Made by a program: the position numbers and the translations under genes | The notes under the pieces: model-generated | Seen by the model: only the letters and a program-made list of their open reading frames with translations | Databases searched by the model: none | What the model was told of the DNA's origin: nothing | Part shown: positions 1 to 8,456 of the stretch, piece after piece | Position numbering within the stretch: the first letter of the stretch is position 1 | Layout of the letters: each line of letters opens with the position of its first letter | Source of the DNA: JAHOYW01 sp963664605 | Lineage (GTDB): Bacteria > Verrucomicrobiota > Lentisphaeria > Victivallales > Victivallaceae | DNA length: 64,000 bases | Assembly (NCBI GenBank): GCA_963664605.1 | Contig: OY761536.1 | Coordinates: 868,001-932,000 of the forward strand | Direction of reading: 5' to 3'

Positions 1-60
1 TGCCGCCCAGACGGGCAACTTCCTCATCTGTTTAAGTTTTTTATTTATTTTCCCCATCCG
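1..60 (-). CDS. Possible start of a minus-strand gene, cut by window edge
   Basis: A minus-strand frame opens with an ATG at 58-60 just downstream of the nth stop codon and stays open to the window edge (peptide begins MGKINKKLKQMRKLP). Only 20 codons are visible, the Lys-rich start matches no family I recognise, and the ribosome binding site is weak. It may be noncoding. Confidence 0.2.
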
Positions 61-66
61 TACCAG

Positions 67-714
67 TTATTTTTGAATATTTTTATAATATTTACACAAA
101 TGATTAATGATACAGTTTGTGCAGTCCGGCTTGCGGGCTACACACGTTTCTCTGCCATGTAATATAATCATATGAGAGAGATTAGTCCAGTAATTATCCG
201 GAATAATTGCATTTACTTCCGATTCAATTTTTTCCGGATTATCAGAATTTGTTATTCCTATTCGTTTAAGAATACGCTTTACGTGGGTGTCAACAGGAAA
301 TCCGGGGATATTGAAAACATTGCCAAGAATAACATTAGCGCTTTTTCTGCCGATTCCAGCCAACCGGGTCAGTTCCTCCATGCTTTGCGGGACTTTTCCG
401 CCGAAGTCATCTCTCAGGCTTTGAGCGGCATTGATAATATTCCTCGCCTTATTGCGGAAAAGCCCGCCTGTACGGATTATGTTTTCTACGTCTTCCAATG
501 GAGCTTCAGCCAAACTCTCAATATCCGGATATTTTTTAAACAGTTCACGGGTGATTATATTGACTCGGGCATCGGTGCATTGTGCGGAAAGTTCCACCGC
601 TACCAGCAGTTGAAAAGGACTGTCATGATTAAGCGGGCAGGGACAGTTGCCGTACTTTGAAAATAAAATACGGTTTACCTCTGCTAATAAAAGCTTCCTC
701 TCCTTTTGGATCAT
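67..714 (-). CDS. nth: Endonuclease III, DNA glycosylase/AP lyase
   Basis: Base-excision repair enzyme that removes oxidised pyrimidines and nicks at abasic sites. The 215 residues match the usual family length. The helix-hairpin-helix LTRLAGIGRKSANVIL lies at about residues 115-130, with catalytic Lys124 and catalytic Asp142 in VDTHVKRI. The C-terminal Fe-S loop has the exact family spacing: Cys191, Cys198, Cys201, Cys207 (C-x6-C-x2-C-x5-C). The start codon lies two bases after the hisH stop codon, so both genes are probably co-transcribed from the promoter upstream of hisH. There is no functional link between histidine synthesis and repair; the pairing looks incidental. Confidence 0.96.
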   Translation of the reverse strand: MIQKERKLLLAEVNRILFSKYGNCPCPLNHDSPFQLLVAVELSAQCTDARVNIITRELFKKYPDIESLAEAPLEDVENIIRTGGLFRNKARNIINAAQSLRDDFGGKVPQSMEELTRLAGIGRKSANVILGNVFNIPGFPVDTHVKRILKRIGITNSDNPEKIESEVNAIIPDNYWTNLSHMIILHGRETCVARKPDCTNCIINHLCKYYKNIQK

Positions 715-716
715 AA

Positions 717-1328
717 TCAGATTTGACTGTTTTTTACAAAGTTTTCAAGTATTCGCAAACCGTATTTCTGGCTTTTTTCTGGATGAAACTGAGTTCCACA
801 GACATTGTCTTTGCCAATAATAGCGGTGAATTTATTGATGTATTCACAACTGCCGACAGTACAGGCTGGATCAGCCACCTTGACATAATATGAATGGACA
901 AAATAAAAATAACTGTTGTCAGGAACATAAGACATAAAAGGGTGTTTGTGTTCTATCTTTACATTATTCCAGCCCATGTGCGGCACTTTTTCTCCAACTT
1001 GGGGGAAAAGCACGACTTCCCCTTTGAATAGGCCCAGGCCTTTAACGCCGGGAGCTTCTTCGCTGCTTTCAAGCATCATTTGCATTCCAAGGCAGATGCC
1101 AAGTATGTTTTTGCCATCTCGGGCCGCTTTATTCAATGGCGCTTCAAAGCCGCGGGAACGCAGGTGTTCCATACCGTCGCCGAAATGTCCGACGCCGGGC
1201 AGGATTATTGAATCAAATTTATCCAGGTCATCAGCATTGTCCACTAAACGGATATCTCCGCCAACCGCCTCAAGCGCCTTGGAAACGCTAAGTAAGTTGC
1301 CCATGTTATAGTCAATTATCGCAATCAT
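717..1328 (-). CDS. hisH: Imidazole glycerol phosphate synthase, glutaminase subunit
   Basis: Class I glutamine amidotransferase that supplies ammonia to HisF for making imidazole glycerol phosphate and AICAR in histidine biosynthesis. The 203 residues show the oxyanion/PGVGHFGDGM segment at about 44-53, the nucleophile Cys79 in GICLGMQMM, and the His182/Glu184 pair in QFHPEKSQ. The length is normal. It is first in a two-gene unit with nth. The rest of the pathway is scattered: hisG and hisE lie 4 kb away on the same strand and hisF is not in the window. Confidence 0.96.
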   Translation of the reverse strand: MIAIIDYNMGNLLSVSKALEAVGGDIRLVDNADDLDKFDSIILPGVGHFGDGMEHLRSRGFEAPLNKAARDGKNILGICLGMQMMLESSEEAPGVKGLGLFKGEVVLFPQVGEKVPHMGWNNVKIEHKHPFMSYVPDNSYFYFVHSYYVKVADPACTVGSCEYINKFTAIIGKDNVCGTQFHPEKSQKYGLRILENFVKNSQI

Positions 1329-1360
1329 TATAAAACCCTGATTTTATTTTAACAAAATAT

Positions 1361-1389
1361 ACTATAAACCGGATAAGACTTAGAAACAA
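1361..1389 (-). promoter_or_regulatory. Candidate sigma-70-type promoter for hisH-nth
   Basis: Read on the minus strand, a TTGTTT (-35) at 1389-1384 is separated by exactly 17 bases from TATAGT (-10, five of six consensus) at 1366-1361. It sits about 35 bases upstream of the hisH ATG. No experimental support. Confidence 0.45.
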
Positions 1390-1502
1390 GTTAAACGAGT
1401 CTATATTATAAATAAAATTAAAATCTGCACTTGATCATTCATTTTTTCTTTCTCTTCTTCCATTTACTCTTTAATATGAAATAATTCTGAAAAACAAATC
1501 CT

Positions 1503-1530
1503 TTGATCAGGAAAATCAGAATATTATAAA
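1503..1530 (+). promoter_or_regulatory. Candidate promoter in the 416-base hisH-topA gap
   Basis: TTGATC at 1503-1508 and TATAAA at 1525-1530 are 16 bases apart. It would give topA a long leader of about 200 bases. The rest of the AT-rich gap (1329-1744) holds no gene I can support; a 34-codon frame at 1531-1635 lacks a ribosome binding site. A promoter closer to topA may also exist. Confidence 0.3.
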
Positions 1531-1744
1531 ATGCTTTATTTGGGTTTTACGAATGTCAATATTGAAGACAGTTTAAATAATGTATTCATCCTTCTGGCAA
1601 GAAAAAAACAATATTACTGTCCTGCTCGAAATTAATTATTTTTGAAAAAAAAACGGTTAAAAACTTGAAACTTGTTTATTTTTGGATAGTTATAAGGTTC
1701 TGTGTCTATAAGCAAATCTGAATTAATTTTATGGAATTTAATAT

Positions 1745-4258
1745 ATGGCTGATAATCTGGTAATAGTGGAATCACCCACCAAAGCCCGTACGATCGGAAA
1801 AATGCTGGGAAATGATTATACGATCATGGCTTCGGTTGGGCATGTGAGAGATTTGCCTACACATTCGCTTGGCGTTGACCTTAAAAATAATTTTGCTCCG
1901 TTGTATGTAGAAAGTGACAGGAGCAAAAAAGTAATTAAAGATTTGCGCGCGGCAGCCAAAAAAGCTAAATCTGTATTTCTTGCTCCTGACCCTGACCGTG
2001 AAGGTGAAGCTATAGCCTGGCATTTGCAGGAACTCCTGAAAAAACAATATAAAGGTGATTTCAAACGGGTGACTTTCCACGAAATTACCAAGAACGCGAT
2101 TTCCAAAGCTTTCGAGCATTCCACAATCGTTGATATGAATCTGGTTGACGCCCAGCAGGCGCGTCGGGTACTTGACCGTATGGTTGGTTATATGGTCAGT
2201 CCTTTGTTGTGGTCGCAAATCACCCGTGGAACAAGTGCTGGACGTGTGCAGACCGTTGCATTGCGCCTGATAGTCGAGCGCGAACGTGAAATTACTGCTT
2301 TCAAACCAGAGGAATACTGGAACTTCTCATTGAAACTTGATGCTGACGGCCAGGTTTTCGTCGCTAAATTATTCAAGGTCAACGCTGATAAATTTAAAAT
2401 AGATAATGAACAGGATGCGATAAAACTGCTTGAAGCAGTTGCTAACGGCAATGGTTTGAAAATTGATAAGATAGAAACCAAAGACCGTCGCCGTAATGCG
2501 CCGCCGCCGTTTACTACAAGTACTCTCCAGCAGACATGTAACAACCTGCTGCATTTCTCTGCCAGTAATACTATGCGCTTAGCTCAACAGTTGTATGAAG
2601 GCGTTGATATCGGAGCCGGAACTGTCGGTTTGATTACTTATATGCGTACGGACTCAGTGAATATCGCCCAGGAAGCCAGAGACGCATGCCGCAATTTCAT
2701 AGGAGAGAGCTATGGTAAAGATTATGTGCCGGCTAAACCAAATTTCTTTAAAAGCAAAGGCGGAGCTCAGGAAGCCCATGAAGCGATTCGCCCGACCGAT
2801 GTAAATAATACTCCTGAACGTATGAAGGCATATCTTGATGACCGCCAGTTAAAACTTTATACGCTTATCTGGAAGCGTTTTGTTGCCAGCCAAATGTCTA
2901 AGGCTCTTCAAAAACAAACCGCAGTTGATGTCATTACAACTGGCGCTGACGGCAAAGAATATACTTTCCGGGCAAATGCTATGGTCACTGTATTTCCCGG
3001 TTTTATGCGTTTATTCGGTAATGCCAATACGGACGAGGAAAAACACGCGGAGGCGCTTGGCAAGCTGCGCGAACAGCAGGCTTGCAAGCTGGTTGATTCG
3101 CTCAAGGAACAGAAATTTACCGAGCCTCCGGCGCGTTATTCCGAAGCCTCTTTGATTAAAAAACTTGAAGAATCAGGTGTTGGGCGCCCCTCGACTTATG
3201 CTTCTATTCTGGGTACTATTCAGGCACGTAACTATGTCAATAAGGAAAAGGGTAAATTATTTCCGACTGATTTGGGATTTCAAGTCAATGATTTCCTGAT
3301 AAAAGTTATTCCGAGCCTTTTTGAAATTGATTTTACATCAAGGATGGAAACCCGTCTTGATGAAATTGAAGCCGGGAATCTGGAATGGACCGATATGCTC
3401 GCGAAGTTTTATGAAAGTTTTGCAAAATGGGTGAAGGAAGCCAAATGCTATGGAGCTCCTGAACACGAAAAAGCTGTGGCGGTGTTAGATGAGCTTGCCA
3501 AGATAAAAGAATGGGAAAAACCTGTGAAAGTCGGACGCAGGACTTATGATGATTTGAAGTTTTTCAATTCAGTGAAAGACAAATATGCTGAGACTAAAGT
3601 TCTTACCGCCAAACAATGGAGCGTCCTTTTGAGGTTTGCGGCAAAATATGCTGACCAACTGCCAGGCTTCGCTGAAACTGCTGCTAAATATGCTTTTGTC
3701 AGTGACTGGGAAGAAGCTTTAACTAACCAGAAAGAGTTTCTGGAGAAGAAAGCCAATGCGCCGTCAGAGCAGGAGGTTGGCAAATATAAGAAAATGCTCG
3801 CCTATTTTGACAAGGTCAAATGGGAAGAGCCGGTAAAAGCCGGAAAACGAACTTATGATGACAAAAAGTTCATTGGTTCATTCGCCAGTCAGGTTGATAA
3901 AGGCAGGGTTCTTTCGGAAAAACAGTTGGCGGTGCTCGGCCGTTTTGCTGTGAAATATAAAGATCAGATCAGTGATTTTGCTGGACTCTGCGGATTGATC
4001 GGCATTGATCCTGAGAAACCTGAAGCCCAGATGAAAGACGGCAAACCGGCTGAACAGGACCCTGAGGTAACAAAACTCCTCAAGGCTATGGAAAAGGTTA
4101 CAGACTGGGCTGAACCGGTCAAGAAAGGCAAACGGGTCTATGATGACAAGGAATTTATCGAATCGCTTCGTTCCCAGGCTGCAAACGGCAGAATACTTAG
4201 CCCGCGTCAGGTAGCGGCCCTCAAGCGTACATCAAAGAAATATTTAAAAGAAGACTAA
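1745..4258 (+). CDS. topA: DNA topoisomerase I with repeat-containing C-terminus
   Basis: Type IA topoisomerase that relaxes negative supercoils. The Toprim domain is N-terminal, with Glu9 in VESPTKA and the acidic triad Asp82/Asp84/Glu86 in PDPDREGE. The active-site Tyr299 lies in GLITYMRTDS, and SGVGRPSTYA is at about 477-486. The conserved core ends near residue 570. The usual C4 zinc-ribbon repeats are absent. Instead, residues 580-837 carry three degenerate copies of a module beginning W-x-x-P-V-K-x-G-(K/R)-R-x-Y-D-D (Trp590, Trp693, Trp788), each followed by a (T/S)-x-(K/R)-Q helix rich in Leu, Arg and Lys. The ATG at 1745 lacks a clear Shine-Dalgarno sequence. Its 3' end nearly touches the convergent kdsD-like gene. 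Confidence 0.95.
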   Translation: MADNLVIVESPTKARTIGKMLGNDYTIMASVGHVRDLPTHSLGVDLKNNFAPLYVESDRSKKVIKDLRAAAKKAKSVFLAPDPDREGEAIAWHLQELLKKQYKGDFKRVTFHEITKNAISKAFEHSTIVDMNLVDAQQARRVLDRMVGYMVSPLLWSQITRGTSAGRVQTVALRLIVEREREITAFKPEEYWNFSLKLDADGQVFVAKLFKVNADKFKIDNEQDAIKLLEAVANGNGLKIDKIETKDRRRNAPPPFTTSTLQQTCNNLLHFSASNTMRLAQQLYEGVDIGAGTVGLITYMRTDSVNIAQEARDACRNFIGESYGKDYVPAKPNFFKSKGGAQEAHEAIRPTDVNNTPERMKAYLDDRQLKLYTLIWKRFVASQMSKALQKQTAVDVITTGADGKEYTFRANAMVTVFPGFMRLFGNANTDEEKHAEALGKLREQQACKLVDSLKEQKFTEPPARYSEASLIKKLEESGVGRPSTYASILGTIQARNYVNKEKGKLFPTDLGFQVNDFLIKVIPSLFEIDFTSRMETRLDEIEAGNLEWTDMLAKFYESFAKWVKEAKCYGAPEHEKAVAVLDELAKIKEWEKPVKVGRRTYDDLKFFNSVKDKYAETKVLTAKQWSVLLRFAAKYADQLPGFAETAAKYAFVSDWEEALTNQKEFLEKKANAPSEQEVGKYKKMLAYFDKVKWEEPVKAGKRTYDDKKFIGSFASQVDKGRVLSEKQLAVLGRFAVKYKDQISDFAGLCGLIGIDPEKPEAQMKDGKPAEQDPEVTKLLKAMEKVTDWAEPVKKGKRVYDDKEFIESLRSQAANGRILSPRQVAALKRTSKKYLKED

Positions 4259-4265
4259 ACGCTTT

Positions 4266-5240
4266 CTACATCAATTTCAAGCCGGGCAGGTCTTGAACAT
4301 CAATCAAGCCGACGACTTTGTTCTTTTCATCTACGACAATAATATCATTGATGTGGCGGTCCTCCACAACCTTAAGGGCTTCCGCAGCAAGATGACTGCA
4401 TTTTACAAAAACCGGATTCGGGGTCATTGCAGTACTTATTTCTTTAGATAAAACATTGATGTCTTTTTCTGCGTGCCTGCGGAAATCGCCGTCTGTAAAT
4501 ACTCCCAGTAATTCCTGATTGTTATCGACTATAATTGCCGCCCCGCAGCGTGCTTTGGTCATTTTAAATAATGTGTCTTTTACTGTTGTTTCAGGAGAAA
4601 CCATCGCGCAGGCTTCACCTGAACGCATAATATCGGCAACGCGCATGGTCACCGCCCGCCCGATTGCTCCGCCCGGATGCAGGCGGCCGTAATCTTCTTT
4701 AGTAAAACCATAATTATCAAGCAGAACCAGCGCCAGGGCATCGCCCAAAGCCAGTAGTGCGGTAGTTGTGGTAGTTGGAGCCAGATTAAAAGGGCAGGCT
4801 TCCTCGCCGACAGTCATCGGAATAGTAAAATCAGAAAGTTTTGCCAAAGATGATTCAGGATAACCGGTTATTGCGAAAACTTGCATGCCCAGACGTTTTG
4901 CCGGGGTCAGGACGGATAAAAGTTCTTCTGTTTCCCCGCTGTAGCTGATGGCAATAACTAAATCATCTTTCTGCATTAATCCGAGGTCGCCGTGGAGAGC
5001 TTCGACCGGATGCATGAATACTGCCGGGGAACCAACGCTGGAAAGGGTCGCGGCAATCTTCTGTCCGATATAACCGCTTTTGCCGATACCGGTAATAATA
5101 AGTTTAGCGCCGCCTTTTACCGTTTCAGCACACTTTTCAACAAGGGTTTCAAAACTCCCATCAAGGTTATCCCGAACCGCTTCCATGCCTTTTATCTCGA
5201 CATTAATTACTTCTTTGGCTCTTTCAATAAATGAACTCAT
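4266..5240 (-). CDS. kdsD: Arabinose-5-phosphate isomerase (SIS plus CBS pair)
   Basis: Converts ribulose 5-phosphate to arabinose 5-phosphate, the first committed step towards KDO of lipopolysaccharide. The SIS domain (about 40-190) contains ITGIGKSGYIGQK, the HPVEALHGDLGLM segment and AISYSGETEE. The LHPGGAIGR motif precedes two CBS domains (about 205-260 and 270-322). At 324 residues it matches KdsD/KpsF/GutQ. It is the third gene of a minus-strand run hisE-hisG-kdsD with a 65-base gap after hisG. GutQ-type alternatives act on the same substrate; the sequence alone does not separate them. Confidence 0.9.
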   Translation of the reverse strand: MSSFIERAKEVINVEIKGMEAVRDNLDGSFETLVEKCAETVKGGAKLIITGIGKSGYIGQKIAATLSSVGSPAVFMHPVEALHGDLGLMQKDDLVIAISYSGETEELLSVLTPAKRLGMQVFAITGYPESSLAKLSDFTIPMTVGEEACPFNLAPTTTTTALLALGDALALVLLDNYGFTKEDYGRLHPGGAIGRAVTMRVADIMRSGEACAMVSPETTVKDTLFKMTKARCGAAIIVDNNQELLGVFTDGDFRRHAEKDINVLSKEISTAMTPNPVFVKCSHLAAEALKVVEDRHINDIIVVDEKNKVVGLIDVQDLPGLKLM

Positions 5241-5305
5241 ATTTCAGTTCCTCAAAATTTATTTATGCGTTTTCATCTGGAGGGCGAGACTTCGTCAAGC
5301 CGTTA

Positions 5306-6154
5306 TCACAATCGGCATGAACGTAAATTAGTGACGATAATGCCGCGAGCTCCGATTTTGTGCAGTTCATCCATTATAAAATTACATTCTTTTTGTTTTA
5401 TCATCGCTTTGACCGCGACCCAGTCGGATTTACTCAAGGGAGAAATAGTAGGTGACTCTATTCCCGGGGTCAATTTACAGGCATCATCAAGCTTGCCGCA
5501 TGGAATATCGTATTCGACCATTGCGTATTTCCGGGCTACCAGAATTCCGCGTAAACGCCCCATTAAACGGGTTACTTCCGGGGTTTTGGCTATTTCATTG
5601 TTACGGGCGATCAAAACAGCTTCGGATTTCATCAGGGATTCCCCGACCACTTCCAGACCTGCTTCCTTTAAAGTGCGCCCGGATTCAACGACGTCGGCAA
5701 TAGCATCAGCCACGCCGAGTTGAATAGATATTTCCACGGCTCCGTCAAGGCGGACGATTTCCGCTGATACGCCGCGTTTTTCCAAATCAAGGCGGACGAT
5801 TTCAGGATATGAGGTTGCAATTCTCAAGCCTTCGAATTTATCTGGAACCAAGCCTGAATCTTTCGGCACAGCGTAACGGAAAGCGGAATTTCCAAAATTA
5901 AGTTCCTGTATTTCTGTGACTTCAGATTTGCTGTCGACCGCTAGGTCGCGCCCGGTGATACCCAGATCGATTATGCCTTTACCGACGTAAATGGCTATAT
6001 CTCTGGGGCGCAGAAAAACAAAATCAATATTGTTTTCTTTGTCCGTGACAATTAACTCCCGGCTGTAGCGGGAACATTTATAACCGGCTTCTTTAAGCAG
6101 TTCCACTGCTTTTTCTGATAAGGAGCCTTTATTGGGGATTGCTATTTGTAACAT
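5306..6154 (-). CDS. hisG: ATP phosphoribosyltransferase, long form
   Basis: Catalyses the first step of histidine synthesis, joining ATP and PRPP. The N-terminus MLQIAIPNKGSLSEKA is typical, GIIDLGITGRD lies at about 82-92, and the PRPP loop DVVESGRTLKEAGL at about 178-191. The 282 residues include the C-terminal regulatory domain (about 210-282), so this is the long HisG that does not need HisZ and is normally feedback-inhibited by histidine. It lies 68 bases downstream of hisE on the same strand and probably shares its transcript. Confidence 0.95.
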   Translation of the reverse strand: MLQIAIPNKGSLSEKAVELLKEAGYKCSRYSRELIVTDKENNIDFVFLRPRDIAIYVGKGIIDLGITGRDLAVDSKSEVTEIQELNFGNSAFRYAVPKDSGLVPDKFEGLRIATSYPEIVRLDLEKRGVSAEIVRLDGAVEISIQLGVADAIADVVESGRTLKEAGLEVVGESLMKSEAVLIARNNEIAKTPEVTRLMGRLRGILVARKYAMVEYDIPCGKLDDACKLTPGIESPTISPLSKSDWVAVKAMIKQKECNFIMDELHKIGARGIIVTNLRSCRL

Positions 6155-6222
6155 AATTTACCTTTGTTCTAAAAAATTTATAAAAAGCCAAGCATAAAAG
6201 GAGAAACGGGGGTACTTGTGCT

Positions 6223-6486
6223 TTATAGATATTCGTAAATGTCTTCAAGTTCCAGTTCATTTGCTATCATCATCACCTGCAAATGATAAAGAAGCTGGGA
6301 AATTTCCTCAGCAGCGGCCTCCTTGCTTTCGTGTTCGCAAGCCATCCATACCTCCGCGGCTTCCTCAACTATTTTTTTACCGATAAAATGCTTGCCCTTG
6401 TTAAATTCCTTAACAGTCCCTGAGTTTGCATCTTGAACAGCGATTTTTTCTTTAAGCTCAACAAAAAGCTCATCAAATTTTTTCAT
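6223..6486 (-). CDS. hisE: Phosphoribosyl-ATP pyrophosphohydrolase
   Basis: Hydrolyses phosphoribosyl-ATP to phosphoribosyl-AMP, the step after HisG. An all-alpha MazG-like protein of 87 residues, with the metal-binding helix KKIVEEAAEVWMA and the second acidic helix AAEEISQLLYHLQV. It is a stand-alone HisE without the HisI cyclohydrolase domain. It is the first gene of the hisE-hisG-kdsD run, and a CAGGA ribosome binding site lies about ten bases before its ATG. Confidence 0.93.
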   Translation of the reverse strand: MKKFDELFVELKEKIAVQDANSGTVKEFNKGKHFIGKKIVEEAAEVWMACEHESKEAAAEEISQLLYHLQVMMIANELELEDIYEYL

Positions 6487-6548
6487 TAGTCAAATTCCTG
6501 TTTATCATTACTGGAAGTAGTTTAATATATTGCTTTACAATGAAAAAA

Positions 6549-6563
6549 CAAGGATAAACCTTG
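6549..6563. repeat. Small inverted repeat in the hisE leader/intergenic gap
   Basis: CAAGG-ATAAA-CCTTG forms a perfect 5-bp stem with a 5-base loop in the gap between the divergent hisE and DUF1835 genes (6487-6737). It could be an operator or a chance hairpin. No other element was recognised in this gap. Confidence 0.25.
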
Positions 6564-6737
6564 AACATTGCACTTGTGTTTTTGGATTTGCCGTATTATT
6601 GTATTCTCAATGGCATTGGAGGATGCCTCGACGTCTGCCGGAAGAATATAAGTCGCCTCTACTGATTTATGAGTTTAACCTCTTTTTCAGCCTGTGATTG
6701 CAGACGCCGGGTAAATTAAATGAAAAGGAGGCATAAA

Positions 6738-8021
6738 ATGGCTAAGTCATTACCGCCGAAACCGTCCGTCAAGTTTTTAAAGCTTGAAGCCAAATCAATC
6801 CTGAAAGCCCATAAAAACGCATACTCTTCATGCTGTGATACTCTCCGGCATCTGCACCAGTTCAAAGGTAAATCCAATGAGGAAATCCTTAATGCGCAAA
6901 CTTCTCTCCAGAAAGTCCAGTTCGCCCTCGCTATGGAATACGGCTTTAAAAACTGGAGTGAGTTGAAAAAATATGTTTTGGGCAAAATGGATAATCATAA
7001 GTATCTGCATATTATATGCGGGGATTTTGCCGCGGATATTCTGCGCGACAGCGCCGTTCCTGGAGATGTTCAGGTCTGGATGGAGATTTTTATTGAGGGG
7101 CCGACGCCGGGCAATATTTCTGAGGAAGAATGGCGGAGGGTACGCGCTGAATTTATCAGCAGTCAATATTTTACCTCTATGTCAATGGAATCGGCATTGC
7201 AAGGCGCTGATGACAGATACAAGAATCTTGAGAATGCGAAGAATTATGAAGAAGTCATTCTTTGGTTTGATGCTTGTATGTTCGACCAGACGCTGATGAT
7301 TCATCTGATCGACCGGCTTGCTAAACTTGATTTGGGAAATACTAAATTGAACTTGGTTTGCGCCGGTGAATTCCCGGGTTTTGAGTTGTTTAATGGCTTT
7401 GGTGAGCTCACTCCTGAACAAATGGCGACGTTCTGGGGAACTCAGCATGAAATCACATCTGCGGAAATCAGGCTTGCCGGCGACGCCTGGAAAGCATTTA
7501 CCTCTGACAATCCGCAGGACATTGAAAAAATAATTTCAGGTGATTGTTCCAGACTGCCGTATCTGTCTGATGCTTTAAGGAGATTTCTTCAACAATATCC
7601 TTCTGTACAAAATGGTTTGAACCGGACTCAGAGGCAGATAATGAAAGCGGTCAATGAAGGCGCGTATAAGCTTACAGATATTTTTATTACAGTTGGCAAT
7701 ATGGAAGAACGCCCGTTTATGGGAGATACCAGTTTTTGGCAGTACATTCATGATCTGGCAGTTTGCCCTGTCCCGATGTTAAATGTAAAAGGGCCGGAAC
7801 AGCTGGAAAAAATCAGTAAAGTTGACCGGGAAGCACCGACGAAAAAGGAACTGCGTAATTGGGACGTAAGTATTACTGATGCCGGGAAAAAAGTGCTTGA
7901 AAATAAAGAAGACTTTATTTATCTAAACGGCATTGACTGCTGGTTGGGAGGAGTTCACCTCCAAGGGAGAAAACCTCGATGGCGCTGGGATGATTCCAAT
8001 CAGAAATTAATTGAAATCTAA
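6738..8021 (+). CDS. DUF1835-family protein with N-terminal helical module
   Basis: I chose the ATG at 6738 because a strong AAAGGAGG ribosome binding site sits directly before it; the in-frame ATG at 6720 would place that site inside the gene. Residues about 5-80 form a helical segment ending in FALAMEYGFKNWSELKKYV, which resembles the (A)REYGFxSWxxLK motif found before ankyrin repeats and other domains in PVC and planctomycete proteins. Residues from about 90 on (LHIICGDFAADIL, then WMEIFIEGPTPGN) match DUF1835, and the following region resembles its usual C-terminal partner. The function of DUF1835 is unknown. The 3' end overlaps the convergent lipoprotein gene by four bases. Confidence 0.8.
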   Translation: MAKSLPPKPSVKFLKLEAKSILKAHKNAYSSCCDTLRHLHQFKGKSNEEILNAQTSLQKVQFALAMEYGFKNWSELKKYVLGKMDNHKYLHIICGDFAADILRDSAVPGDVQVWMEIFIEGPTPGNISEEEWRRVRAEFISSQYFTSMSMESALQGADDRYKNLENAKNYEEVILWFDACMFDQTLMIHLIDRLAKLDLGNTKLNLVCAGEFPGFELFNGFGELTPEQMATFWGTQHEITSAEIRLAGDAWKAFTSDNPQDIEKIISGDCSRLPYLSDALRRFLQQYPSVQNGLNRTQRQIMKAVNEGAYKLTDIFITVGNMEERPFMGDTSFWQYIHDLAVCPVPMLNVKGPEQLEKISKVDREAPTKKELRNWDVSITDAGKKVLENKEDFIYLNGIDCWLGGVHLQGRKPRWRWDDSNQKLIEI

Positions 8022-8287
8022 CGCTTTTGTGTTCCGAAGACCTTTTGGGCATTCTGTGCTTTCCGGCGTTCGAAATCCTTGTCGATACCCTGTATATATG
8101 CCCTTTCATAGTTATTAAGCCCGATTGTGGTTCCATCCGGCAGGGTGGTCGGCTCGTATGGTTTTGCTTTGTTGACTTGTTTAGGCCTTTTTTTTCTGAT
8201 TGGAGTATTTAAGTCTTTCCATACTGCACATCCGTTTAGAAAAATTATTGTACTGAGGCAAAATATAATTGTATTGATTATTTTCAC
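8018..8287 (-). CDS. Small putative lipoprotein
   Basis: An 89-residue protein with a Lys-initiated hydrophobic signal (residues 2-18) and a lipobox LNGC with Cys20, so it is probably lipidated and membrane-anchored. The mature part is short, basic and hydrophilic, and I recognise no domain. Its stop overlaps the end of the convergent DUF1835 gene. The adjacent 169-base gap (8288-8456) is AT-rich and shows no further gene. Confidence 0.65.
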   Translation of the reverse strand: MKIINTIIFCLSTIIFLNGCAVWKDLNTPIRKKRPKQVNKAKPYEPTTLPDGTTIGLNNYERAYIQGIDKDFERRKAQNAQKVFGTQKR

Positions 8288-8456
8288 TTTGTGTTACCGA
8301 TATTTAATTTTAAACATTTTATATGTTTCAATATCCTATTAAAAAACGGATTTTGCAAAAAAAAAAGATAATTTTATCCAATAAATTAATAAACCAGCTT
8401 AAAATAGGTGATGTATGGGTTATATTAATTAATAACACTAGAGAGGGAGGCGGATT

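Noticed and set aside
1..30. Minus-strand TDEEVARLGG-like frame suggesting a gatC start
   Set aside because: The frame is preceded directly by a TAA stop codon and has no start codon, so it cannot begin a gatC gene here.
172..660. Plus-strand open frame inside nth
   Set aside because: Antisense to a gene with complete catalytic and Fe-S residues; no domain or ribosome binding site.
1531..1635. 34-codon frame in the hisH-topA gap
   Set aside because: No ribosome binding site and no recognisable product; likely chance in AT-rich DNA.
6720..6737. Upstream ATG as the start of the DUF1835 gene
   Set aside because: It would put the strong AAAGGAGG ribosome binding site within the coding sequence; ATG 6738 is the better start.
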